Assembly (NCBI GenBank): GCA_029262875.1
Contig: JAJCYO010000021.1
Coordinates: 1 to 34,646, forward strand
Source: Flavobacteriales bacterium
GTDB lineage: Bacteria > Bacteroidota > Bacteroidia > Flavobacteriales_E > Vicingaceae
Length of the DNA: 34,646 bases
Reading direction: 5' to 3'
In this document: positions 15,601 through 23,803 of the stretch, in pieces
Position numbering within the stretch: position 1 is the stretch's first letter
How the letters are laid out: each line of letters begins with the position of its first letter
The notes under the pieces: model-generated
Databases searched by the model: none
What the model saw: only the letters and a program-made list of their open reading frames with translations
Told to the model about the DNA's origin: nothing
Position numbers and translations under genes: made by a program

Positions 15601-18600
15601 TGTTTGGATTCCCTTTTACCCGCATAATATTTTTTCCATCATTTTCTACATACGGTTTAATTAACTGAACTCCACTAGAAGGAACTGGGAGCAGACTATT
15701 CCTAAGCACTTTCATATCAGTCAATTTAGAAAATTGTAAATCGATATTGTTTGCTTCTGGCCAAACAGAATATCGATCACTTTCATTACTGTTATTATCT
15801 GTGTTGTAAGCTCCTGCTGGAGTGACAACTAATGGAACTTCATATTCATAATAGTTATCTGTAAAATCCGACCCCATTCTAATGAAAACAGAAAGATCAT
15901 TATCTACTAATGGCTTTGTAGGGTCACTTTCTTCTGCGTGAATAAACATTTTTAATCGTTTGTATCTTCTAATGTCGATATCCATAATCTTGTACGCTGC
16001 TCGCGCATCTCCATCTTTAAGGTTGCAAACATCTAAAACCAATGACTGCTCATTCAATTGTTGAATATTGCTTCCCGTTGATGGGTTTGGATTTATTTCT
16101 CTATCTATTCCTGGAGGAATAATATAATTGACTGGGGTTTTGGAACTATTCTCTTCCACGTTTACTCCAGAAATATCAAATGTAGTTTCATCGTCATCAT
16201 CCCCAATATAATCCCCTGGACTCAATAATCCTCCACTGAACTTTCTCCACTCTCCTCTCACTAATTCCAGTTTTGCAAAACGCAATACCACTTCCTTACT
16301 AAACCCTTTCATGAACATACGCATAAACCGAATAGATTTAAAGTCTTGGATATTCCCAATTACTTCTTCTGGCTCTCTTATTGGAATTTTAAACTGGTAC
16401 CAACGTATGGTTTTATTTACTCCATCGGGTGTTGTCACATTCGTTGTAAATACATTTGTTATGTAATTATTACCGACATTGGAAGGGTCAATTTCTGCAG
16501 GGTTTAAATTAATAGAATATTGATAGTAATTTTCTCTAAAATCGAGGTTGTTATTGTTGTTTATATCTTCAATATCAGGTCTGGTTGTAGCTGCTGAAGA
16601 ATAATTTGGATTCGGATCTTGCTCTGCTGTATTAGAGTTGCCATCCATACCATTATTAAATTTATATCGTTCCAAAATTGACAATTGTAAATTATCATAA
16701 TCATCACCTCTAAAATGATGATGATTATCTCCGGATGGATCGGCCCCAAATGCTGAACCGAAAAATGCGGTTTCATCAGCATCATTTAATCCGTCCAATC
16801 CAATATCTTGAAATGGTCTTGTACTTGGCGTATTGTCAAATGCATTTACCAAGGCCTGAACAGTAGGAACTCTACCCCAAACGGTAGTATCAACCAAGTT
16901 TACATTGACTCCAGCAGCATAATCAATAGCGGTAAGTGGCATAGCATTTTCAACGGCCTTTCTATCATCTTTTAATATATCTTCAGAAATATCTCCTAAG
17001 TTAAAATATAGCTGACCCCCTGGATGATTAGGGTCTCCATCTAAAGCATCAAAAGGATCCATCATCCAAAACTGGATAAATTCAACATTGGATGATTCAA
17101 AGTCTGTGGTTTCAATCTTTCTCATGATCCCCCCCCAACGCGTTGTTGGATTAATTAAATTTCCATTAACATCAATACCTGAACCTACTCCTGTTCCATC
17201 ATCAAAATTATATTGCCCTCTTTCAGTTGGATAATAGGCTAAATCTAATACTGATATATTTTGAGTTATTCCGTTTTGCTGCGATTTAAATGGAAAAACT
17301 TCTGTTTGCAAGACTTCTCTAGAATAATGATTTGACTGAGTCACAGGATCGCTGGATATGTGATTCGGTGTTCTAGAATCATTTCTCCAAAATAACGGAT
17401 CAATGTTATACCATGCTAATCTTGCTCTATTAAAACCATATTCTAAACTGGTATCAAGAGGAAATATCCCTTCTGGAAAAAGTGTTGGTTGGCCTTGAGG
17501 AGTACTTGCTAACTTCCATTGAGAAAGCGTTTTCATATCAATGGATGATTGACTTCCTTCAAAATCATCTAAATATGATACTCCATCTTTTGTAATCGCT
17601 CCTGGATTTCCAGGTAATAACTTCGCAAATTCCCCCTCAACCGTTATTGTAGATTTTTCCTTAGTACTGTATACTGGTAGTTTATCTGCCCACCTTGTCA
17701 AGAATGGAACTTCGTGCGAATATGTTAAATCAAACCCAAAAATGGTATTGTTAATTGGTTCATCACCTATATTAATCTTATTCGTCAGTGGCCTTTCAGA
17801 TAGTTTTAAGACGGTACCACCTAAATTGAAATTGTCATTAAATTTATAATCAAGTCTGGTCCCCATTAATGTTTTTGTTTGAATGTTAAACAAGGATTGA
17901 CTTTCCAAAGAAATTTTTATCGGTGTTCCTGATTGCAAAATTCCATCGTTAATTATTTTAACCCTACCTAAATTATAATCAACGGTATAATCTACATTCT
18001 CTGTTAAAGCTGCACCTCCTGCAGTAACAGAAACTGACCCATCAGGAATATTCATCGCATTTAAAGAAATATCCGAGCTAGAGGCCGATGAGTACTGCCC
18101 TTTAATTTTGAATCTATTTTTGGACACATCTTGTTCTGCTAAAGTCTGGGTTGTAACATACAATGAATCAAAAGCGAATTTATTAGCTACCGCTTGATTT
18201 GAGAATTGGCTTCTCAAATGTGATCCAAAAGGTTCTAATACAGGAAAATAAACCCTACCATTATTCGGGTTAATGGTAATTCCACTTATGTAATCGAAAA
18301 CACCATCTGGACTCGCTTGATTGTTAGTATTCAATCGATCCAGGTTCATTACACTTACCAAAGGAAGCCCATTAACCTCTCCTTCTGGTATAAAAGGTAT
18401 TTGAACACCAGTTGCTGGATTATTATAAAAAATATCTAAATAAAAATCATTCGAAGAAATATTAAAGGCTCCTAATGCATAAACATTTTTCATCATCAAA
18501 TCCCATGTAGGAATAGAGGTGTTTATATTTGTTCCTTTCAATAATTTAACAATCAAAGCACTCTGTCCAGTTACCCCATCTGTAGAAAATTCACCCACTT

Positions 18601-20062
18601 GATAAACTTGGCCATCTAAGGTATATTGAAACGCAACTGCTAAAATATTATCTGAATTTAGTGACGAGTTTAACGAGACATATCCCAATTGAGTGTTTAG
18701 TGTATACTCAGAAGGATTTAATAGACGGGCATTTTCATACTTTTCAAAATCTGTTCCATTAACATATCCTTGAGCCTGCAGTTCTTGACCTGCTTGAACA
18801 AAGCCTCTTATTTTAGCAGTATCGTAAACCGTGGTCAAATTAGAATATAAATTATTTGCTTCATTATCAGGGTAATTTATATTTGGCGCTGTATTATTAT
18901 CTGTTATTAAAGGGCTAAAAATTCGATTCTGAACTCCCTCTCCTAAATCCATAAACCCAATTATATTTTTTGTGTTTTCAAATGAACTATTAATGTTTGA
19001 AACCCATATTTCTACTTTCGTGATGTTGGCTCGTGAACTGATTACTGGAGGGGTTGATAAAGAATTTTCGTAAGTATCTCTATAGAAATGTGATAAGAAG
19101 TAGTGTTTATTCTCTTCGTAATCTGATGCTTCTTTTTCGAATTTTTGAATCTGTGCTCCCCCTTGAACATTAATTTCTTTTTTCTCTCCTTTTTCTTGAG
19201 ATAAAACACTTGTTACTGTCATTCTTCCAAATCTTAATTCAGTTTTAATACCAAATAAGGTTTGACTACCAGTGATTAACTGCCCTTTAAGCGGAAGAGA
19301 TACGTTTCCCGCTTCTATTTTTTGAATAATTTCATCTTCATAGCCAGTATATTCTATTTTCATTTGATTTTCAAAATCAAATGTAGCCTCAGTATTATAA
19401 CTTGTAGATATTTTTAACTTTTCTCCAATGTGTCCTACAACATTTAACTGTATTTGTTGATTAAAATCAAATGTTGTTGTGCTCCTTTGATTGGCAGGTA
19501 AAGCAGGGTTATCCCTTGTCGATCGGTTAATTCCAAAAGACAGTTCGGCAGAACCCTGAGGTCTAATATCTATTTGATTTCCACCAAATATCCTGTCGAA
19601 TGCTTCTCCTTTTACTGTTAGTTTTGGTCTAAACCCTTTTGTCTGATTTATATCATCAGCAGCAGATTTTTGCTTCCAGTAATCTTGTAGCGATTGTTTC
19701 GAATCATAATTTATGTATTCATCAAAATCCATGTAAGTTGGATATTTGAAATAACGATCTCCTATTTTCTCATAATAATTGTATGTGCCAGTTTCTGGAT
19801 CATACTGAAATCCAGACTCAACATTGCTCGGATTATTCAAGAAAAGTCCTCCTGAGTTATTACTTCCTGGGCCACCTACTCCATCTTTAAATGGATAAGG
19901 CAAATCTATTTCAGGACTATCCAGTGGTAATGCAAGAATTTTATTACCGTTGGGATAAGCATTAGACTGGGGAGGGTTAATTATCCAGTTCACCGTTATA
20001 ATAGCAGCTACAAACCCAACAACTAATAATATTTTGTTATATGTGATTTTCTTTAAACTCAA
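12689..20062 (-). CDS. sprA: SprA, outer-membrane translocon of the type IX secretion system
   Basis: The product is 2457 aa, matching the very large SprA/Sov family. SprA forms a single-chain beta-barrel pore in the outer membrane through which folded T9SS cargo leaves; in gliding species it is also needed for motility. An N-terminal hydrophobic segment (KILLVVGFVAAIITVNWII) serves for export. Family-typical stretches include RPQGSAELSFGINRS, GVSYLDDFEGSQSSIDMKTL and KCAEIWVNELRMAEFDNSGG, and the chain ends in an aromatic-poor strand closing FTLTQ. The start is unusual: the only available start is TTG at 20062, because an in-frame TGA lies two codons upstream and no Met occurs in the first ~100 residues. 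A purine-rich AGAAAGG sits 6 nt before it. It follows ruvA by 15 bp, so it is probably translated from a maeB-ruvA-sprA message. Confidence 0.96.
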   Translation of the reverse strand: MSLKKITYNKILLVVGFVAAIITVNWIINPPQSNAYPNGNKILALPLDSPEIDLPYPFKDGVGGPGSNNSGGLFLNNPSNVESGFQYDPETGTYNYYEKIGDRYFKYPTYMDFDEYINYDSKQSLQDYWKQKSAADDINQTKGFRPKLTVKGEAFDRIFGGNQIDIRPQGSAELSFGINRSTRDNPALPANQRSTTTFDFNQQIQLNVVGHIGEKLKISTSYNTEATFDFENQMKIEYTGYEDEIIQKIEAGNVSLPLKGQLITGSQTLFGIKTELRFGRMTVTSVLSQEKGEKKEINVQGGAQIQKFEKEASDYEENKHYFLSHFYRDTYENSLSTPPVISSRANITKVEIWVSNINSSFENTKNIIGFMDLGEGVQNRIFSPLITDNNTAPNINYPDNEANNLYSNLTTVYDTAKIRGFVQAGQELQAQGYVNGTDFEKYENARLLNPSEYTLNTQLGYVSLNSSLNSDNILAVAFQYTLDGQVYQVGEFSTDGVTGQSALIVKLLKGTNINTSIPTWDLMMKNVYALGAFNISSNDFYLDIFYNNPATGVQIPFIPEGEVNGLPLVSVMNLDRLNTNNQASPDGVFDYISGITINPNNGRVYFPVLEPFGSHLRSQFSNQAVANKFAFDSLYVTTQTLAEQDVSKNRFKIKGQYSSASSSDISLNAMNIPDGSVSVTAGGAALTENVDYTVDYNLGRVKIINDGILQSGTPIKISLESQSLFNIQTKTLMGTRLDYKFNDNFNLGGTVLKLSERPLTNKINIGDEPINNTIFGFDLTYSHEVPFLTRWADKLPVYSTKEKSTITVEGEFAKLLPGNPGAITKDGVSYLDDFEGSQSSIDMKTLSQWKLASTPQGQPTLFPEGIFPLDTSLEYGFNRARLAWYNIDPLFWRNDSRTPNHISSDPVTQSNHYSREVLQTEVFPFKSQQNGITQNISVLDLAYYPTERGQYNFDDGTGVGSGIDVNGNLINPTTRWGGIMRKIETTDFESSNVEFIQFWMMDPFDALDGDPNHPGGQLYFNLGDISEDILKDDRKAVENAMPLTAIDYAAGVNVNLVDTTVWGRVPTVQALVNAFDNTPSTRPFQDIGLDGLNDADETAFFGSAFGADPSGDNHHHFRGDDYDNLQLSILERYKFNNGMDGNSNTAEQDPNPNYSSAATTRPDIEDINNNNNLDFRENYYQYSINLNPAEIDPSNVGNNYITNVFTTNVTTPDGVNKTIRWYQFKIPIREPEEVIGNIQDFKSIRFMRMFMKGFSKEVVLRFAKLELVRGEWRKFSGGLLSPGDYIGDDDDETTFDISGVNVEENSSKTPVNYIIPPGIDREINPNPSTGSNIQQLNEQSLVLDVCNLKDGDARAAYKIMDIDIRRYKRLKMFIHAEESDPTKPLVDNDLSVFIRMGSDFTDNYYEYEVPLVVTPAGAYNTDNNSNESDRYSVWPEANNIDLQFSKLTDMKVLRNSLLPVPSSGVQLIKPYVENDGKNIMRVKGNPNIGDVRVFMIGIRNGKQSPLVPDDDGLAKCAEIWVNELRMAEFDNSGGWASVARITTQIADLGNITVAGDYSTPGFGSVEQKLNERQQETRRGYDLSTSIELGKFIPEKIGISVPMYYNVSEGVVTPRYNPLDPDLELNDLLNNDILSQDARDSIGVRSQEVTRRRSITFTNVRKLKPKGQTKSHFYDISNVSFNYGYSETKYRDIDTEFDNKKNYRGGIGYAFGSNPKNYKPFDKAAFAKKKGFKLIKDFNFYLAPKQLTFQTDVDRMYSERRARNNTGFSFALPTYYQKHFYWNRIYGLKYDVTKALKFDFNASNNATIEEPLTFNGVDTRGRVDQDYPEEYASWRDTVWQNVRDFGTNTHYHHNFNLNYAVPINKFPGLGFVTLTTRYSGDYDWQRSPIGADTLGHTIQNSNTVSANSQFNMTKLHNQVGFLKKVNKRARDRQRRRALRSQKPDPNKTQAENAKVRGWKAGVPPPDIKFETKKFKDTDSTRVELWRKKEPFHPMDPIWLGMMSAKNISGTYTRNRGTLLPGYSQESEILGYNPNFSAPGFNFVSGIQEDDFALNAAERDWLIDNESLLYNYNNTYSENYNVRATVRPIKTLRIQLTATRTYSENTTQQFFKTDPSTFVFNDSLNGELRDDYFFVTPMVTGNFSMSFLSFNTAFMGDDPLDRSSEIFDNFLKERATISQRLGDENTNSFGTNGAYSDGYNGTAQDVLIPAFIAAYSGKSGDKVSLKSFTSFIPLPNWRATYDGLSKIAFINRLFKKFTLTHSYKSTLNYSSFTTNLLYEEVAGDASARDINTNFIPEYQISTVSMSEQFSPLLGADMTLNNNMTFRIEYKQDRNASLSLSNNQITEIKGSEWSIGTGYKFRQVKMPFSKKRMVRSDIDTRIEIGIRDNNTVVRKIVEEVNQLTGGQKVFTIKFTADYRVSAKLNVRAFYDYVSTTPAISTTFPTSNTNAGISLRFTLTQ

Positions 20063-20068
20063 TTTTCA

Positions 20069-20075
20069 CCTTTCT
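20069..20075 (-). promoter_or_regulatory. Shine-Dalgarno-like site supporting the TTG start of sprA
   Basis: AGAAAGG on the minus strand is 6 nt upstream of the TTG at 20062-20060. Most genes here lack such a site, as is usual for Bacteroidota, so its presence before a weak start codon supports this start. Confidence 0.5.
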
Positions 20076-20077
20076 TA

Positions 20078-20659
20078 CTAAAGATTTTTTAATGTTCTTT
20101 TAATAAGTTCTTCAACTGTTAATTCTTCTCCCGCTGACATTACTTTATTTAGTGCTTTTTCCGCTGGATTTTTACCAAATCCTAACATAACTAATGCACT
20201 TAACGCTTCTTCTTTAACAGTATTGCTTACAGTGCCAGAAATTGTGCTTGAGCTATCAACCTTGCCAATTTTATCCCTTAAGTCTATTATTATTCTTTCT
20301 GCAGATTTAGCGCCTATTCCTTTCACCCCTTTTAGTGTGTTTACATCATTATTTAGAATAGCTTGTTTTGTGTCATTTGGAGATAAAGAAGATAAAATCA
20401 TCATCGCTGTTGCAGAGCCAACTCCTGATACAGAGATTAACAACCTAAACAATTCTCTTTCACTTGTTTCTTTAAACCCATAAAGTAATTGAGCATCTTC
20501 CCTAACAACAAAATGAGTGAATAACGAACATACTTCAGTATCTCCTATTTTCGAAAATGTATTCAAAGAAATCTTTAATTCATAACCAACCCCATTGCAG
20601 TCTATCACAACGTAGGTGGGTGTTTTTTCTATTAGTCTTCCTTTAATTTGGGCTATCAT
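20078..20659 (-). CDS. ruvA: Holliday junction branch migration complex subunit RuvA
   Basis: The product is 193 aa from ATG 20659 (MIAQIKGRLIEKTPTYVVID), the canonical RuvA opening. The longest frame begins 11 codons earlier at a TTG inside maeB, which is rejected. RuvA tetramers grip four-way junctions and load the RuvB motor. Domains: OB-fold (1-62), two helix-hairpin-helix motifs (VSGVGSATA at about 78-85; LKGVKGIGAKSAERI at about 109-122), a flexible linker rich in Ser/Thr, and the RuvB-contacting domain III (about 147-193, ALSALVMLGFGKNPAEKAL). The ATG is 1 bp after the maeB stop, indicating translational coupling. ruvB is about 5 kb away in a different transcript. Confidence 0.96.
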   Translation of the reverse strand: MIAQIKGRLIEKTPTYVVIDCNGVGYELKISLNTFSKIGDTEVCSLFTHFVVREDAQLLYGFKETSERELFRLLISVSGVGSATAMMILSSLSPNDTKQAILNNDVNTLKGVKGIGAKSAERIIIDLRDKIGKVDSSSTISGTVSNTVKEEALSALVMLGFGKNPAEKALNKVMSAGEELTVEELIKRTLKNL

Positions 20660-20660
20660 A

Positions 20661-22931
20661 CTATAATCGTGTTTGTGCATCAGTAACGGCAATGGTTACC
20701 ATATTTATAATTTCTCTTACTGAACTTCCCAATTGAAGAATATGTACAGGCTTTTTCATTCCAAGCAATATTGGGCCAATAGATTCTGACCTTCCCATTT
20801 CTTGCATTAGCTTGTATGCTATGTTTCCTGAAGATAGGTTAGGAAAAATCAACGTGTTTGTGTTTTTCTTTGCTAATTCAGAGAAAGGAAAAATTTGTTC
20901 TCTTAATTCCCTATTTAATGCAAAGTTTGCTTGAATTTCACCGTCAACAATTATCTCTGGATGCTTCTCTTTCAATAATTTTGTTGCTTCTCTCATCTTA
21001 ATAGCATCCTCTCCTTCTGATGAACCAAAATTTGAATAAGACAACAATGCTATTTTTGGTTCAACCTTAAACCGTTGAATTATTTTTGCAACCAAAGCTG
21101 TGATATCTACAATATCATCTGCTGTAGGGTTTACATTTATCGTAGTATCTGCAAAGAAAAATGGCCCTTGTTTCGTAAATAAAATATACATCCCTGCAAT
21201 TTTAGTCACATCGTCATCTGTACCTATTACTTGTAAAGCTGGCCTTATTGTATCTCTGTAACTTCTCGTTAAACCAGATATTAATGCATCTGCTTCTCCA
21301 ACCTCAACCATTGCAGAACCAAAATAATTTCGACTACGCATCATTTCTCTAGCTTCCACTTGAGTTACTCCTCTTCTTTTTCTTTTATCAAAAAGCAATT
21401 CAGCAAAATTGTTTCTTCTCACTTTTTCATCAGAGCTTCTTGGATCAATGATTGGAATATCTCCTAATTCTAAGTTAAATTCATCTACAACTTCTTGTAT
21501 TCTTTTAACTTTCCCCAATAATATTGGTTTTGCTATTCCCTCTTCATGAACGATTTGTGCAGCCTTTAGTATTTTATAATTATCAGCTTCCGCGAACACT
21601 ACAGTTTTAGGGTTTCTTTTTGCTTTTTGAGTTATATTCTTAAGTAGTTTATTGTCTAGGCCTAATCGTTTAGATAGATTCTCAGTATAAACTTCCCAGT
21701 TTTCTATTGTTAATTGAGCTACTCCAGATTCAATGGCTGCCTTAGCAACTGCTGGGGCAACTATGGTAATTAGTCTTGGATCTAACGGTTTTGGTATAAT
21801 GAAATCTTTTCCAAATACAATGTTCTTTTCATGGTAAGCTTCATTAACTACCTCAGGAACTGGTTGCTTTGCTAAATCTGCAATGGCTCTTACTGCTGCT
21901 AATTTCATTTCCTCGTTAATCGAAGTTGCCCTTACATCTAAAGCTCCTCTAAAAATAAAAGGAAATCCTAATACATTGTTTACTTGGTTAGGGTAGTCTG
22001 ATCTTCCAGTTGCTATAATAATGTCCTCTCTGGAATCAATTGCATCTTTATAAGCAATTTCGGGATCAGGATTAGCTAAAGCAAAAACAATTGGGTCTTT
22101 TGCCATAGTCTTTACCATTGCTTGGGATAAAATTCCTCCACGAGATAATCCTAAAAACATATCTGCGCCAGACATTGCTTCTTCTAAAGTATTAATATCT
22201 CGATTTGTTGCGAATTCTAATTTCGTTTTTGGGAGTCCTTCTCTATCCTTTCTAATTACTCCTTTACTATCGAGCATTACAATATTTTCTTTTTTAACTC
22301 CAAGGGAGTTGTAAAGCTTAACACATGACATTGCGGAAGCAGCTGCTCCGCTAACGACAAGTTTCATTTCATTGACTTGCTTATTTGCTAACTCAACCGC
22401 ATTTAACATTGCTGCAGATGAAATAATAGCTGTACCATGTTGATCATCATGCATTACAGGAATATTCAATTCTGCTTTTAATCTTTCCTCTATCTCAAAA
22501 CATTCAGGAGCTTTGATGTCTTCTAAATTTATTCCACCAAAGGTTGGCGATATGGCTTTAACTGTATTTACAAAAAGATCCACATCAGTAGCATCAACTT
22601 CAATATCAAAAACATCTATATCGGCAAAAATTTTAAATAGTAACCCTTTTCCCTCCATTACAGGTTTGGATGCCTCAGGGCCAATATCACCTAATCCTAA
22701 TACAGCCGTTCCATTAGATATAACTGCAACTAAATTTCCTTTTGCCGTGTATTTGTAGACATTTTCTTTATTTTCTGCAATTTCGGTACATGGAATTGCA
22801 ACTCCTGGCGAATAGGCTAAAGATAAATCTCGCTGTGTACTATAGGGCTTAGTTGGTACAACCTCAATTTTACCAGGTTTACCTTGTGCATGATATTCTA
22901 AAGCTTCTATGTCCTTACGTGATTTTGCCAT
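20661..22931 (-). CDS. maeB: Malic enzyme with C-terminal phosphotransacetylase-like domain (MaeB type)
   Basis: The product is 756 aa, normal for the two-domain MaeB enzymes that convert malate to pyruvate and CO2 while reducing NADP. The malic domain has Tyr40 (SLAYSPGVA), Lys95 (MEGKG), the LEDIKAP metal site near 137-142, and MHDDQHGTAI at 160-169. The dinucleotide-binding fold carries VSGAAASAMS at 193-202. The C-terminal half (about 430-756; VFAEADNYKILKAAQIV, MVEVGEADALISGLTRSY, ADTTINVNPTADDIVDI) is a phosphotransacetylase-like domain, thought in this family to be regulatory and to sense acetyl-CoA rather than be catalytic. NADP rather than NAD use is inferred from the family. It heads the maeB-ruvA-sprA run and is divergent from the sirtuin gene. 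The 155-bp gap between them has no perfect promoter on this strand. Confidence 0.95.
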   Translation of the reverse strand: MAKSRKDIEALEYHAQGKPGKIEVVPTKPYSTQRDLSLAYSPGVAIPCTEIAENKENVYKYTAKGNLVAVISNGTAVLGLGDIGPEASKPVMEGKGLLFKIFADIDVFDIEVDATDVDLFVNTVKAISPTFGGINLEDIKAPECFEIEERLKAELNIPVMHDDQHGTAIISSAAMLNAVELANKQVNEMKLVVSGAAASAMSCVKLYNSLGVKKENIVMLDSKGVIRKDREGLPKTKLEFATNRDINTLEEAMSGADMFLGLSRGGILSQAMVKTMAKDPIVFALANPDPEIAYKDAIDSREDIIIATGRSDYPNQVNNVLGFPFIFRGALDVRATSINEEMKLAAVRAIADLAKQPVPEVVNEAYHEKNIVFGKDFIIPKPLDPRLITIVAPAVAKAAIESGVAQLTIENWEVYTENLSKRLGLDNKLLKNITQKAKRNPKTVVFAEADNYKILKAAQIVHEEGIAKPILLGKVKRIQEVVDEFNLELGDIPIIDPRSSDEKVRRNNFAELLFDKRKRRGVTQVEAREMMRSRNYFGSAMVEVGEADALISGLTRSYRDTIRPALQVIGTDDDVTKIAGMYILFTKQGPFFFADTTINVNPTADDIVDITALVAKIIQRFKVEPKIALLSYSNFGSSEGEDAIKMREATKLLKEKHPEIIVDGEIQANFALNRELREQIFPFSELAKKNTNTLIFPNLSSGNIAYKLMQEMGRSESIGPILLGMKKPVHILQLGSSVREIINMVTIAVTDAQTRL

Positions 22932-23040
22932 ATATATTATATTCTACTAAAACCCGTAAAAATACCAATAAAATTTGGGGTTTAGTAATGAAAAAACCCT
23001 AAAAACAGCGCACTTTTAAAAGCTAAAAAATAGGTTTTTC

Positions 23041-23084
23041 TAATTGATTGAAAATGAATAAATTTATTGCTTGATAATCAATTA
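23041..23084. promoter_or_regulatory. 44-bp centred dyad immediately before the sirtuin start codon
   Basis: Outer arms TAATTGATT (23041-23049) and AATCAATTA (23076-23084) pair perfectly, and the inner palindrome AATAAATTTATT (23057-23068) has the same centre. In all, 17 of 22 positions are complementary. The element ends 2 bp before the ATG at 23087. It could be a repressor site or an mRNA structure that hides the start codon. The rest of the maeB-sirtuin gap holds a 10-bp CTTTTAAAAG palindrome (23013-23022) and a weak GGGTTT/AAACCC hairpin (22978-22999). Confidence 0.5.
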
Positions 23085-23086
23085 AG

Positions 23087-23779
23087 ATGAAAAAAATTAT
23101 TGTTTTCTCTGGTGCAGGAATTAGTGCTGAAAGTGGCTTAAAAACCTTTCGGGACAGTGATGGATTGTGGGAGAATTATGATTTAACTGAAGTTGCTACA
23201 CCAGAAGCCTGGGAAAAGGATCCAAAAATGGTATTGGAATTCTACAACATGAGAAGAAAACAAGTTCTTGAATCTTCTCCGAATAAATCTCATTTAGCAT
23301 TAGTAGAATTAGAGAAAAATTTTGATATTGAGATCATTACACAAAATATTGACGATTTGCATGAAAGGGCGGGTTCATCTAAAATACTTCATCTTCACGG
23401 TGAAATTTTAAAGTCGAGGAGCACCCACGATGATAGACAATATGATATTGAAAGTGGTTACCTTAACATTGGTGATACCTGTGAAAATAATTCTCAATTG
23501 AGGCCAGATGTGGTTTGGTTTGGTGAGGCTGTTCCTAACATGACAATCGCATTAGATTTATGTAAAGATGCTGATATCCTGATTATAATAGGAACATCGC
23601 TAACTGTTTATCCAGCTGCAAACATTGTAGATTTTGTACCCAATAGTTGTGAAAAGTACGTGATAGATCCGAAAGATATTCTTTCCGCTGGAATTAAAAA
23701 CTTAACGATAATTAAAGAAAATGCGAGTGTTGGAATTCCCATGCTTGCTGATAAATTATTAGAGAAATCTCTTGATTAA
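23087..23779 (+). CDS. cobB: Sirtuin-type NAD-dependent protein deacylase (CobB/Sirt5-like)
   Basis: The product is 230 aa. Sirtuins remove acyl groups from lysines using NAD, giving nicotinamide and O-acyl-ADP-ribose. Visible motifs: the NAD-binding GAGISAESGLKTFR (9-22), TQNIDDLHERAG (85-96), the HLHG catalytic loop with His104, and RPDVVWFGEAVP, GTSLTVYPA further on. Tyr53 and Arg56 in FYNMRRKQ match the class III pair that favours succinyl- and malonyl-lysine, so desuccinylase activity is plausible. Between HLHG and RPDVVWFGE there is only one cysteine, so the Zn-binding Cys4 cluster of many sirtuins is missing; the small domain must be held without it. It opens the only plus-strand run of genes in the window and is divergent from maeB. 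Confidence 0.93.
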   Translation: MKKIIVFSGAGISAESGLKTFRDSDGLWENYDLTEVATPEAWEKDPKMVLEFYNMRRKQVLESSPNKSHLALVELEKNFDIEIITQNIDDLHERAGSSKILHLHGEILKSRSTHDDRQYDIESGYLNIGDTCENNSQLRPDVVWFGEAVPNMTIALDLCKDADILIIIGTSLTVYPAANIVDFVPNSCEKYVIDPKDILSAGIKNLTIIKENASVGIPMLADKLLEKSLD

Positions 23780-23803
23780 TTTATATAGTGTTAATTTTGA
23801 TTC

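Noticed and set aside
20660-20692. Longer ruvA start at a TTG inside maeB
   Set aside because: The ATG at 20659 gives the canonical MIAQIKGRL start and 193 residues; the extra 11 residues have no counterpart in RuvA.
22978-22999. GGGTTT/AAACCC hairpin in the maeB-sirtuin gap
   Set aside because: The stem is six pairs with a 10-nt loop and a competing third arm at 22950-22955; it is not convincing as a terminator or riboswitch.
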